64,000 nt of DNA, from positions 124,001 to 188,000 of the forward strand of contig VCJN01000308.1 of NCBI GenBank assembly GCA_006384855.1, written 5' to 3'. The notes beneath the pieces are model-generated. The model saw nothing but the letters and a program-made list of their open reading frames with translations, did no database searches and was not told the origin of the DNA. Numbering within the stretch: the stretch's first letter is position 1; every line of letters begins with the position of its first letter. The position numbers and the translations under genes were made by a program. Source of the stretch: Tetraselmis striata (lineage: Eukaryota > Chlorophyta > Chlorodendrophyceae > Chlorodendrales > Chlorodendraceae). This document shows positions 21,875 to 32,826 of the stretch, piece by piece.

Positions 21875-22681
21875 TCACTGACGGCATGTCTCGCTCTCCT
21901 TCAGCTCCTGGGCCGTCCGCCGCCTCACCCTGCGCACCCTACCAGCCGCGCGTGCCTTCTCGGAAGCCTCACACACGGCGGCGCGAGTCGCGTCGTGGAA
22001 CGCGTCCCTGACATGGCGGAACTCCGCCCTCACCGTGGCCGTGGTCGGGCAGAGGACTGCCCGCTGATGGGTCGCCATGCATGGGTACTTGGGGCCGCAC
22101 AAAGCCGGGGTGCCGTCGCAGCAACACTCCCAATCCGTCCGTTGGCCGCAGTCCACGCATGACGGGCGTCCGGCCAGGACACGCACATGATAGTGCATGT
22201 GGCCGCCTCCCGCCACTGCTCGTAGTGCTCCGGTCAACATGGCGACGAGCAAGTCGGCATGTCCCGCAGGTGGCTGCGGGGCGGGTGGCGCGAGCGCAGC
22301 CTCGCTCGCCTCGACAACCCCCTCAGCCCGATCAGTCGCCTCGACCACGGCCTCCTCCGCCTCCTGACGCGGCGCACCAGGCGCATCATCGTCGCCTGGC
22401 AGGGCGTCCCCCCCCGCAACGGCGCCGTCGGCGGTGGCCGACGCCGTCGTGGCGGGGTGTTGTGAGGAGGTGGCCCTAGACATAGGTGGGGCCGGCACCG
22501 CCATGTGTTGCTCCACATGCGATGCGGTTCCTGACGCGACAGCTCCGTCGCACCAGTACCGGCGCCGGCACCCCACGCATGCTGGGCTTACCACCAACCG
22601 GCATGTTTCCTTTGGGAGGCGGTTCATCCGCGTCGGAGGTGAGCGGCGGTGCCTGTGTGGGTGTGGATACTGCCCGGCCAT
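21875..22681 (-). CDS. Outer CACTA element: minus-strand Cys-rich gene
   Basis: A 268-aa frame starts MAGQYPHPHRHRRSPP and has an acidic alanine-rich centre. Its Cys-rich module reads RPSCVDCGQRTDWECCC ... LCGPKYPCMATH, a C2-C-C-H arrangement reminiscent of small zinc-binding domains in transposases. A basic tail RVRRVRRRTAQEL follows. It lies convergent with the transposase gene, as in two-gene CACTA elements. The inner copy (28753-29313, plus) carries a TGA at 29311-29313 where the outer has a Cys codon, so the inner gene is truncated. I cannot name the family. Confidence 0.45.
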   Translation of the reverse strand: MAGQYPHPHRHRRSPPTRMNRLPKETCRLVVSPACVGCRRRYWCDGAVASGTASHVEQHMAVPAPPMSRATSSQHPATTASATADGAVAGGDALPGDDDAPGAPRQEAEEAVVEATDRAEGVVEASEAALAPPAPQPPAGHADLLVAMLTGALRAVAGGGHMHYHVRVLAGRPSCVDCGQRTDWECCCDGTPALCGPKYPCMATHQRAVLCPTTATVRAEFRHVRDAFHDATRAAVCEASEKARAAGRVRRVRRRTAQELKESETCRQ

Positions 22682-22811
22682 TAGGGCTCCCGCCGCCTGC
22701 CGCTCCGCCGACCCACGCCGCGGCGTGTGCTGCGCCCCGCATAGTCGCCTCGAATATAATATACATGACGCGGGGACCGGGGGGGGGGGGGGGGGGATTC
22801 GTGCGTTTCGT

Positions 22812-23114
22812 ATGTCGGCGGAAAGGCGTGCGAAGCTGCGGCTGGCGAAGGTGGTGGAAGTAAGCGTGGCGGCGTCGGCGGCGTATTACCGTGCGTGCAT
22901 GCGTGCGCAACCCCGCGGCAGCAAGCGCCGGACTCGGCGTGTGCCGGCAGCAGAGCTGCGAAGCCATGGACACGGTACGGGATGCCAAGTCTGGCTAAGC
23001 AACTGCCGAGGCTGGCGGCTTAACCCCCATGTCCGGCGGTTGAGGGACGGAAAGTGCGTAGAAGTTGATCGGCAAAGCGGGCATATAAGCCTGGCTGTGC
23101 TAGGTTCCTATTAA
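22812..23114 (+). CDS. Outer CACTA element: unidentified basic open frame
   Basis: About 100 residues starting MSAERRAKLRLAKVVEVS are basic and conserved in the inner copy (28613-28313, minus). It follows a poly-G tract that may fall in an intron. No family is recognised. Confidence 0.3.
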   Translation: MSAERRAKLRLAKVVEVSVAASAAYYRACMRAQPRGSKRRTRRVPAAELRSHGHGTGCQVWLSNCRGWRLNPHVRRLRDGKCVEVDRQSGHISLAVLGSY

Positions 23115-23534
23115 GTAATGGCGGTTTGTGCTATGTACTTCGTAGGGGTGGACCATGCAGCGCAGGTAGGGGGCGGTATAAATGAGGCCGGGCACATACA
23201 CTGCTCCACGAAACGACACTGTCGCACGTGTAGTTGAATAGACGCCCCCCCCCCCCCCCCCCCCCGCCGGGTCGGCCCGCCGGGTCGGCCCGCCGACCCG
23301 CCACGGCATGTAATATCTGTCATGCATCGCCGGGGTATGTGTGAGTGGATGCCCCGCCGCCACATCCCCCCCCCCCCCCCCATTTACACTTGTGCACTCA
23401 TTAAGTTTGGGCTGGTTTCGGAGCAGTACATGTACGTATGTATATACATACAATGGAACGTAGGACCTGCGCGGAAAGAGGCGGGGCTGGCAGAGTGCGT
23501 TGGGGGTGCGTAGAGTAGCGTGTTGGTGAGATTC

Positions 23535-24640
23535 GGGGTGCATCGGACGCCGGATGCCCATCCACCCAGCGTAAAAGACGCGTACGTAATATTCACACTA
23601 TATATATTCACACGCAAATGTGTGAAACCCGGACATTCCGTGCCGGATGGGTGGGAATACGGCGTCCGATGCAGCCAAAACCCCAGCAACACGCTATTCT
23701 ATGCACCGCCAATGCACTCCGCCAGCACCGCCTCATTCTCTGACGATTTCGAAAACGCCTTCACATTATCCACCGCTAATTGCAATTGCCACCGTGTAAT
23801 GTTGTCACGATGTGCGCACACAACAACACTTACCACCGGTTCCGACGCGGATGCAGGCGAGGCTTGCGGAGTGCGTTGGGGGTGCGTAGAGTAGCGTGCT
23901 GCAAATAATTGGGGTGCATCGGACGCCGGATGCCCATCCACCCGGCGTAAAAGACGCGTAATATTCACACTTTATTAACACACAAATGTGTGAAAACCGG
24001 ACATTCCGTGCCGGATGGGTGGGGATACGGCGTCCGATGAAGCCAAAACCCCAGCAACACGCTATTCTATGCATCGCCAATGCCCTCCGCCAACACCGCC
24101 TCATTCTCTGTCGATTTCGAAAACGCCTTCACATTATCCACCGCTAATTGCAATTGCCACCGTGTAATGTTGTCACGATGTGCGCACACAACAACACTTA
24201 CTATCGGTTCCGACGCGGATGGAGGCGGGGCTTGCGGAGTGCGTTGGGGGTGCGTAGAGTAGCGTGCTGCAAATAATTGGGGTGCATCGGACGCCGGATG
24301 CCCATCCACCCGGCGTAAAAGACGCGTAATATTCACACTATATTAACACACAAATGTGTGAAAACCGGACATTCCGTGCCGGATGGGTGGGAATACGGCG
24401 TCCGATGCAGCCAAAACCCCAGCAACACGCTATTCTATGCATCGCCAATGCCCTCCGCCAACACCGCCTCATTCTCTGTCGATTTCGAAAACGCCTTCAC
24501 ATTATCCACCGCTAATAATTGCAATTGCCACCGTGTAATGTTGTCACGATGTGCGCACACAACAACACTTACTACCGGTTCCGACGCGGATGGAGGCGAG
24601 GCTTGCGGAGTGCACTGGCGGTGCACAGACTAGCGGGAGA
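23535..24640 (+). repeat. Three tandem copies of a 370-bp unit (outer copy)
   Basis: GGGGTGCATCGGACGCCGGA begins units at 23535, 23911 and 24279, so the periods are 376 and 368. The inner element has a single unit (about 27520-27885). Each unit contains an inverted pair: CGGACGCCGGATGCCCATCC against GGATGGGTGGGAATACGGCG. Confidence 0.9.
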
Positions 24641-25219
24641 CTAGATCCATTGTCGCTTATTTACAAGCACGGGCGGTGCTGCCAGACCTGATCGTCTACG
24701 GCCGATACAATATTCACACTATATTAACATCGGTGCACACCGCCGCACACCGCCGCACACCGCCGCACAACGCTGCGCGCGCACATTCGTCGCGCACATA
24801 TACGCGCGCCCTACCGCACATATTATCCCGGATTCACTCGCCGTATTCATTACGCCGTGCTACTTCAACAATAAACATTGCGAAATTACACCGACACAAT
24901 GCCGCACCGACTAGCTCTTGACAATACGTGCATATAAATAGTAGTGGCGCGCTGCTCCTCGCCTCCGATGTGTCGTTGACTGCTGCGGAAGGCGGTCGTC
25001 GACTGGGTGTTAGTTTCTCCACCTCGCCCCCCCCCCCCCCTTCACCGCTAACAACGCCATGGCAGACCTCGCCCCCCCGGGCAAAAGTGGGCGGCGGGCC
25101 TTGTTGTCTCGCGTGTCCGCGCCGCCGGCATCGAGGGGGACGAGAAAGACATGAGGAAACGCGTGACAAGGTGGGCACGCAACAAAACACTCTACCCACC
25201 ACATAAGCACGCACCTACT

Positions 25220-25707
25220 CGTGGCTAACTTGTGCCGCGCGCAGGTTCGTCCGGGAGCGCCGTAAGGCCCACCTAAACGCCAAGGCTTCCACAGTGCCAG
25301 CGGCGCAACTCGTGGTGGCCGAGGAGGCCGCGTCCTCAGCCGCTTGGAGGCGAAACGATTGTGGCTTGTTGTGGGCGTCCGGGCACAGGGGGCGTCCCGA
25401 CGCGAAGGTAAGGAAGCTCATGGCGGCGTCGTCGACGGCACAGCCTCCCGGGGTGGTGAAGACACTGACGGCCGCCGTTCTCCCTCCGGACGCGCCGCTG
25501 CCCCGCCCACCCCTAACTGAGAAGGAGCTGTGCTGGATGAACGCCGCCGACAAGAAGTTGTCGGACGCCGACAAGAAGCGGAAGAGGCCAGTGAAGAAGC
25601 GCCCAGGTAAGAAACTGACGGTCGCGGAGTCGGAGGCGGAGGCGGAGGCGGAGGCAGCGAGGTCGAGGCGGGTCCCCCGGGCACGCAAGAACAAGAACAA
25701 GCAGTAG
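25220..25707 (+). CDS. Outer CACTA element: exon with lysine/arginine-rich tail
   Basis: The frame after a CAG acceptor near 25244 reads FVRERRKAHLNAKAST, VVAEEAASSAAWRRNDCG and SGHRGRPDAKVRKLM. It ends in KKRKRPVKKRPGKK, a glutamate-alanine repeat and PRARKNKNKQ. It is probably a nuclear, DNA-binding C-terminus. The inner copy (27046-26542, minus) lacks about 80 bases, from TLTAAV to about KKLSDA, and differs in the EA repeat count. Confidence 0.4.
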
Positions 25708-26400
25708 CTCCCCCCCCCCCCCCTCCCCTCACCCGCCCCCCTCCCCCTCCCCAGGCGGGAGCGGCTGGCGGCAAGGGGGGGGTGGGGGGCGGGGCGGGCG
25801 TCACTGTGAGATTCAGATGTGACATACGGGTGACGAAGCACTACCGTACCGGTACCACTATTATCCGTGAAAGCTGCTGCTGGTGGCGGCATGTCCATCC
25901 AGTTACGTGCGAGTACATCCGGCGTTATTGCCGGCGGGCGATAAATCCTTTTTGTAATCATTGAGGAAGTCGTACATGACGTGTGATGTGCTACATGGCA
26001 CTGAAGTAAAATGTGCGAGGTTGTCCGTGTGGTACCGGGTAGTACCGGGTGGTACCGGGTAGTACGCGATATATTTATTAAGCCGGTACCGGGTATCTAG
26101 TACGAAACGGGCGCGATGGCGAGTGGTCCTGTGGATAACTACGACTATTAGTACATGGGAGCGCAAATCTCAGCCGTACTATTTGGCCAAAGTGGGGAAT
26201 TTTGTGTACATTATAGCTAGTACTGCTGAACGGGCCTGCCAGCCGTCCGATCAAAGGTCATCAGATGGGCGGTTTGGCTGCCATGTTTTGCCAAAGAGTG
26301 CTCACGTTACATAAATATTCGCGAGGGGGAGGGCGGGGGCAGGCAGCGGTTTGCCGAAGAATGATTGAATTACAATATTCGCGACAGCTGCCATCGGGGA

Positions 26401-26530
26401 ATGTGGCCCGGCGGGGGGGGGGGGGGGGAGGCGGGCGGGCGTGGTCCCCCCGCCGCCCCCGCGTCCCCCCCCCCCCCCCCCCCCCTTCCCCCCCGCCGCT
26501 CCCGCCGGGGGAGTGAGGGGAGGGGGGTAA
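26401..26530. repeat. Palindrome centre rich in poly-G and poly-C
   Basis: Long G and C runs surround GGCGGGCGGGCGTGGTCCCCC at 26430-26450. This is the junction between the right-end segment and the body of the inner element, and the turn-round point of the 7-kb arms. Confidence 0.8.
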
Positions 26531-28752
26531 GGGGGCGGGGGCTACTGCTTGTTCTTGTTCTTGCGTGCCCGGGGGACCCTCCGCTTCGACGATCTCGTTG
26601 CCTCCGCCTCCGCCTCCGCCTGCGCCTGCGCCTCCGACTCCGCGACCGTCAGTTTCTTACCTCGGCGTTTCTTCACTGGCCTCTTCCGCTTCTTGTCATC
26701 CCTCAGTGTCTTCACCACCCCGGGAGGCTGTGCCGTCGACGACGCCGCCATGAGCTTCCTTACCTTCGCGTCGGGACGCCCCCTGTGCCCAGACACCCAC
26801 AACAAGCCACAATCGTTTCGCCTTTAAGCGGCTGAGGATGCGGCCTCCTCGGCCACCACGAGTTGCGCCGCTGGCACTGTGGAAGCCTTGGCGTTGAGGT
26901 GGGCCTTACGGCGCTCCCGGACGAACCTGCGCGCGGCACAAGTTAGCCACGAGTGGGTGCGTGCTAATGTGGAGGATGGAGTGTTTTGTTGCGCGCCCAC
27001 CTTGTCACGCGTTTCCTCATGTCTTTCTCGTCCTCCTCGATGCCGGCGGCGCGGACACGCGAGACAACAAGGCTCGCCGCCCACTTTTGCCCGGGGGGGC
27101 GAGGTCGGCCATGGCGCTGTGAGCGGTGAAGGGGGGGGGGGGGGGGGCGAGGTGGAGAAACTAACACCCAGTCGACGACCGCCTTCCGCAGCAGTCAACG
27201 ACACATCGGAGGCGAGGAGCAGCGCGCCACTACTATTTATATGCACGTATTGTCAAGAGCTAGTCGGTGCGGCATTGTGTCGGTGTAATTTCGCAATGTT
27301 TATTGTTGAAGTAGCACGGCGTAATGGATACGGCGAGTGAATCCGGGATAATGTGTGCGACGAATGTGCGCGCGCAGCGTTGTGCGGCGGTGTGCGGCGG
27401 TGTGCGGCGGTGTGCACCGATGTTAATATAGTGTGAGTATTGTATCGGCCGTAGACGATCAGGTCTGGCAGCACCGCCCGTGCTTGTAAATAAGCGACAA
27501 TGGATCTAGTCTCCCGCTAGTCTGTGCACCGCCAGTGCACTCCGCAAGCCTCGCCTCCATCCGCGTCGGAACCGGTAGTAAGTGTTGTTGTGTGCGCACA
27601 TCGTGACAACATTACACGGTGGCAATTGCAATTAGCGGTGGATAATGTGAAGGCGTTTTCGAAATCGACAGAGAATGAGGCGGTGCTGGCGGAGTGCATT
27701 GGCGGTGCATAGAATAGCGTGTTGCTGGGGTTTTGGCTGCATCGGACGCCGTATTCCCACCCATCCGGCACGGAATGTCCGGTTTTCACACATTTGCGTG
27801 TGAATATATATAGTGTGAATATTACGTACGCGTCTTTTACGCTGGGTGGATGGGCATCCGGCGTCCGATGCACCCCGAATCTCACCAACACGCTACTCTA
27901 CGCACCCCCAACGCACTCCGCCAGCCCCGCCTCTTTCCGCGCAGGTCCTACGTTCCATTGTATGTATATACATACGTACATGTACTGCTCCGAAACCAGC
28001 CCAAACTTAATGAGTGCACAAGTGTAAATGGGGGGGGGGGGGGGGGGTGGGGGGGGGGGTGTGTGGCGGCGGGGCATCCACTCACACATACCCCGGCGAT
28101 GCATGACAGATATTACATGCCGTGGCGGGTCGGCGGGCCGACCCGGCGGGCCGACCCGGCGGGGGGGGGGGGGGGGGGGGGGCGTCTATTCAACTACACG
28201 TGCGACAGTGTCGTTTCGTGGAGCAGTATATGTGCCCGGCCTCATTTATACCGCCCCCTACCTGCGCTGCATGGTCCACCCCTACGAATTACATAGCACA
28301 AACCGCCATTACTTAATAGGAACCTAGCACAGCCAGGCTTATATGCCCGCTTTGCCGATCAACTTCTACGCACTTTCCGTCCCTTAACCGCCGGACATGG
28401 GGGTTAAGCCGCCAGCCTCGGCAGTTGCTTAGCCAGACTTGGCATCCCGTACCGTGTCCATGGCTTCGCAGCTCTGCCGCCGGCACACGCCGAGTCCGGC
28501 GCTTGCTGCCGCGGGGTTGCGCACGCATGCACGCACGGTAACACGCCGCCGACGCCGCCACGCTTATTTCCACCACCTTCGCCAGCCGCAGCTTCGCACG
28601 CCTTTCCGCCGACATACGAAACGCACGAATCCCCCCACCCCCCCCCCCCCCCCCCCGTCCCCGCGTCATGTATATTATATTCGAGGCGACTATGCGGGGC
28701 GCAACACACGCCGCGGCTTTGGTCGGCGGAGCGGCAGGCGGCGGGAGCCCTA

Positions 28753-29313
28753 ATGGCCGGGCAGTATCCACACCCACACAGGCACCGCCGCTCACCTCCG
28801 ACGCGGATGAACCGCCTCCCAAAGGAAACATGCCGGTTGGTGGTAATCCCAGCAGGCGTGGGGTGCCGGCGCCGGTACTGGTGCGACGGAGCTGTCGCGT
28901 CAGGAACCGCATCGCATGTGGAGCAACACATGGCGGTGCCGGCCCCATCTATGTCTAGGGCCACCTCCTCACAACACCCCGCCACGACGGCGTCGGCCAC
29001 CGCCGACGGCGCCGTTGCGGGGGGGGACGCCCTGCCAGGCGACGATGATGCGCTTGGTGCGCCGCGTCAGGAGGCGGAGGAGGCCGTGGTCGAGGCGACT
29101 GATCGGGCTGAGGGGGTTGTCGAGGCGAGCGAGGCTGCGCTCGCGCCACACGCCCCGCAGCCACCTGCGGGACATGCCGACTTGCTCGTCGCCCTGTTGA
29201 CCGGAGCACTACGAGCAGTGGCGGGAGGCGGCCACATGCACTATCATGTGCGTGTCCTGGCCGGACGCCCGTCATGCGTGGACTGCGGCCAACGGACGGA
29301 CTGGGAGTGTTGA
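28753..29313 (+). pseudogene. Inner CACTA element: truncated copy of the Cys-rich gene
   Basis: Collinear with the gene at 22681-21875. The TGA at 29311-29313 removes the C-terminal half, including LCGPKYPCMATH and the basic tail, which remain readable downstream in the same frame. Confidence 0.5.
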
Positions 29314-30478
29314 TGCGACGGCACCCCGGCGTTGTGCGGCCCCAAGTACCCATGCATGGCGACCCATCAGCGGGCAGTCCTCTGCCCGACCACGGCCACG
29401 GTGAGGGCGGAGTTCCGCCATGTCAGGGACGCGTTCCACGACGCGACTCGCGCCGCCGTGTGTGAGGCTTCCGAGAAGGCACGCGCGGCTGGTAGGGTGC
29501 GCAGGGTGAGGCGGCGGACGGCCCAGGAGCTGAAGGAGAGCGAGACATGCCGTCAGTGAGGTCGGGCGCAATGTCATTGGGTGGGGCACACGGACGTGTA
29601 ACACTTGCACTTTGCGCGTACTGCTGGGTTACATCCAAGCGGTGTCACACTATGCAACCGGAAAGGCTGCGTTGCTACTGCAAACGATGCTACGCCTCAC
29701 TCGGTAGCACCCGCTGCCCCGCCTATCCCACAGCCGCTGCCCCCCCCCCCCCCCCCTCGCGCACCGTCCTGCGACCTCGCGTGGATCCACGCCACCAGCA
29801 GCTTGCACTTGCACTTTGCGCGTACTGCTGGGTTACATCCATGCTGCGTCACACTATGCAACCGGAAAGGCTGCGTTGCTACTGCAAACGATGCGACGCC
29901 TCACTCTGTAGCAACCGCTGCCGCGCCTATCCCACAGCCGCTGCCCCCCCCCCCCCCCCCCCCCGCGCGGGATCCCCGCCATCAGCAGCTTGCACTTGCA
30001 CTTTGCGCGTACTGCTGGGTTACATCCAGGCGGCGTCACACCGGAAAGGCTGCGTTGCTACTGCAAACGATGCTACGCCTCACTCGGTAGCAACCGCTGC
30101 CCCGCCCATCCCACTCGGGATGCTGAGAGCAGCTAAAGGGCACCGGGGGCGGGGCAAGAGGGAGCAGGGCCAATGATTGTGGAAGAGCGGGGACCCGCTT
30201 GCATGCCATCGTATTATATCTTGCACAATATCTGTTGCTGCACTCATATCTCACATCACTAGCTTAGCTATAGTGATTCCCCCCCCCCCCCCCCCCCCGC
30301 ACCGCGTACGCACAAGCCTGGGTATACGCATCAACTGCCCGCCGGGATGAGAAACTGGTATTGGTAGTGTGTCTGTGGGGTGGAGGGGGGGCAAAAGAGC
30401 TGCCAATTGCTGCCAAGCTGGTGCGTTACATTGGGGCAGGCGCTGGGCAGACAATTGGGGCTCGCTTCAGAGCATTGT

Positions 30479-31654
30479 CTAGTGCCTATGCGGCTGCGCC
30501 GCCTCCGCCGCATGCAGACTCTCCGGGCTCACCAGCACCGCCACCTCAGTCATGCGGCCCTGCATCCCGCAGCCCGCCGCCGCCAGCCAGATCAGAGGTA
30601 TCCAGAAGCAAGTGCTGGGGTTGTTGCGGCATGACCGCATAGTTTTCAGCGGCTGCCGTCCACAACTTGTAATGCATCCCTTTCCGCCGATTCCGCTGTA
30701 TGCGCTGTCTTGGCGCCGCGCTGCCCCGGCCGCCGCGCCTTGGCGCCGCGCTGCCCCGGCCGCCGCGCCTTGGCGCCGCGCTGCCCCGGCCGCCGCGCCT
30801 TGGCGCCGCGCTGCCCCGGCCGCCGCGCCTTGGCGCCGCGCTGCCCCGGCCGCCGCGCCTTGGCGCCGCGCTGCCCCGGCCGCCGCGCGTTGGCGCCGCG
30901 CTGCCCCGGCCGCCGCGCGTTGGCGCCGCGCTGCCCCGGCCGCCGCGCGTTGGCGCCGCGCTGCCCCGGCCGCCGCGCCTTGGCGCCGCGCTGCCCCGGC
31001 CGCCGCGCCTTGGCGCCGCGCTGCCCCGGCCGCCGCGCCTTGGCGCCGCGCTGCCCCGGCCGCCGCGCCTTGGCGCCGCGCTGCCCCGGCCGCCGCGCCT
31101 TGGCGCCGCGCTGCCCCGGCCGCCGCGCCTTGGCGCCGCGCTGCCCCGGCCGCCGCGCGTTGGCGCCGCGCTGCCCCGGCCGCCGCGCGTTGGCGCCGCG
31201 CTGCCCCGGCCGCCGCGCGTTGGCGCCGCGCTGCCCCGGCCGCCGCGCCTTGGCGCCGCGCTGCCCCGGCCGCCGCGCCTTGGCGCCGCGCTGCCCCGGC
31301 CGCCGCGCCTTGGCGCCGCGCTGGGTATCGAGTCCTCCCCTCCCTAGTGAGCGCGTCCACCTGCGCCTTGCGCTCGGGGCCGTCCTCCTCCGTCACCACA
31401 TTCTGCAACCCCCACCGCGTGACGAACCACGCAGCTCCTTGCAGGCGCTTGTACATGTGCCCAAGCACCGCATGTCGCGACACCGAACGCACCACCGCTG
31501 GGGACGCGAGCTCCTTCTCGGGCATGATCGCCTTCACCCGGGCCTCCTCGAGCAGCGGACCGGCGTTAAGAATGGAAAACGTTTCCATGTGGTGCAAGCA
31601 GTCCTCCATGACCCAGCCGGGCTGCACCGTCACCTTGCCTGACCCTGCAGTCAT
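30479..31654 (-). CDS. Inner CACTA element: transposase-like exon including the minisatellite
   Basis: The frame is open from the AG acceptor (exon start about 31644) through VMEDCLHHMETFSILNAGPL, SPAVVRSVSRHAVLGHMY and FVTRWGLQNVVTEEDGPERK. It passes 20 decapeptide repeats and continues into a Cys-containing tail. The segment SPAVVRSVSRHAVLGH is intact here and missing from the outer copy, so the inner element is the better-preserved version. Whether the minisatellite is translated or spliced out is unknown. Confidence 0.5.
   Translation of the reverse strand: MTAGSGKVTVQPGWVMEDCLHHMETFSILNAGPLLEEARVKAIMPEKELASPAVVRSVSRHAVLGHMYKRLQGAAWFVTRWGLQNVVTEEDGPERKAQVDALTREGRTRYPARRQGAAAGAARRQGAAAGAARRQGAAAGAARRQRAAAGAARRQRAAAGAARRQRAAAGAARRQGAAAGAARRQGAAAGAARRQGAAAGAARRQGAAAGAARRQGAAAGAARRQGAAAGAARRQRAAAGAARRQRAAAGAARRQRAAAGAARRQGAAAGAARRQGAAAGAARRQGAAAGAARRQGAAAGAARRQGAAAGAARRQDSAYSGIGGKGCITSCGRQPLKTMRSCRNNPSTCFWIPLIWLAAAGCGMQGRMTEVAVLVSPESLHAAEAAQPHRH
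30708..31322 (-). repeat. 30-bp minisatellite, 20 units with higher-order structure (inner copy)
   Basis: In the sense direction of the element the units encode ARRQGAAAGA (G type) or ARRQRAAAGA (R type), in the order G3 R3 G6 R3 G5. The repeated R3G6 block of nine units (270 bp) implies a segmental duplication within the array. The outer copy has only four G units. Confidence 0.95.
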
Positions 31655-32235
31655 GGAGGGGAATGCCGTCATGCCCACGCCCACGCCCACGCCCGGGGGG
31701 GGGGGGGGGGAGGGAGGGGTTTACCTTTCGATTCTTGGACACTGCAAACGAAGGGCGCAACCCGCGTTCAAAGTTGCTGGGTATCGGGACTAAAGCCTGG
31801 CGCCGGTCTTCCTGCTTCGTTTCATAGCTCGGAATCCAATGTGGCCCTGCACGGTGACAAATTTCCTCCAGAAGTCCCTTCCCAAGCCAAAAAAAAACAG
31901 GTGGAACGGCGCGAGGGGGAAGAGGTTGACCATGCTGACATAGCCCAGGACCACATGCACATGGCACACGCCATGGCAGCCAGTGTTCTGCTTGGCCTCC
32001 GCCAGCCGCGTTGTGTTGACCGCACGCCGGGCAAGGTGCGTGATTCACTGGACAAGTCATCGCCTTCATGGACGGTTACCAAGCGAGCCTCCCCGTCCGC
32101 ATCCACAGGGGGGTGCTCCTGGGCAGCCGTCATAGCCTCCACAACCTGCCACGCCGACCGGGCGGGTGCGTGTGATTCCATACAACCGCAGTTGAGTGGT
32201 GCCACCAGCACGCAGGCCGGGCCCACTCACCTCTG

Positions 32236-32452
32236 AACGCAGAAGGCCCACAATGCCCCCGTCCTCGAAAACAGCGCGCCACTGGGTCGCCCCGCCGTAG
32301 TCCTCCAACACCCACTCGGTAACGACGCCGGTTATCACGCCGTAGTGCCATACTCCCCGGAACTTCTTGGCGATGACCTTCATGTAGAAGTCGCCGGGAT
32401 CGCCTTTCCATATCACGCCCTCATCGCGGGTTCCACGCCCGCCGGCGGCCAC
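32236..32452 (-). CDS. Inner CACTA element: Tudor-like exon
   Basis: The same exon as at 19500-19720, with FEDGGIVGLLRSEV in place of FEDGDIVGLLRSEV and otherwise near identical. Confidence 0.45.
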
Positions 32453-32826
32453 GCAGGCGCGTCGATGTCCATACCGTCTTCGCCAACGGGGTCCTCCCCC
32501 ACGCCCATCACATCGTCCACCTTCGAGCCGCCGTCGTCCGAGACCGGCGCCGGCGGGCCGTTTCCGACGGCTGCAGCTACTCCTGCTGCCGCCCCTGTTG
32601 TTGTTGCTGCTGCTGCTGCCGCCCCTGCTGCTGCTGCTTGTGATAAGGCGGCCTTGCGGCGCAACTTAGCCGCACGCTTCAACGAGTGGCTACAGTTCGG
32701 GAATTTTAGGAAGTGCCGCTCTCGCGCCATCTTATCACATGTGCCCGTCACGTTGCCCCGGCAGTGCTTGCATGAGTACACGCCATCCTTCGACACACTC
32801 GCTATCCATCCCTTTGCCGGCATGTC
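32413..32826 (-). CDS. Inner CACTA element: C2HC/BED-like exon
   Basis: Collinear copy of the exon at 19126-19539: same CKHC ... HFLKFPNC finger, alanine-rich linker and acidic tail. Confidence 0.45.
   Translation of the reverse strand, partial: DMPAKGWIASVSKDGVYSCKHCRGNVTGTCDKMARERHFLKFPNCSHSLKRAAKLRRKAALSQAAAAGAAAAAATTTGAAAGVAAAVGNGPPAPVSDDGGSKVDDVMGVGEDPVGEDGMDIDAPAWPPAGVEPAMRA

Noticed and set aside
26000-26100. KpnI-like GGTACCGGGTAGTACC repeats as a possible operator or origin
   Set aside because: They lie in the right-end segment of the CACTA-like element and are present in both copies, so they are best seen as subterminal repeats.
30700-31322. CRISPR-like array
   Set aside because: Units are contiguous with no spacers, and the host is eukaryotic. 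It is a minisatellite.
30700-31347. Long repeat-encoded open frames on the plus strand (RPPRLGAALP type)
   Set aside because: They are shadow frames of the 30-bp minisatellite. The sense frame of the element lies on the minus strand.
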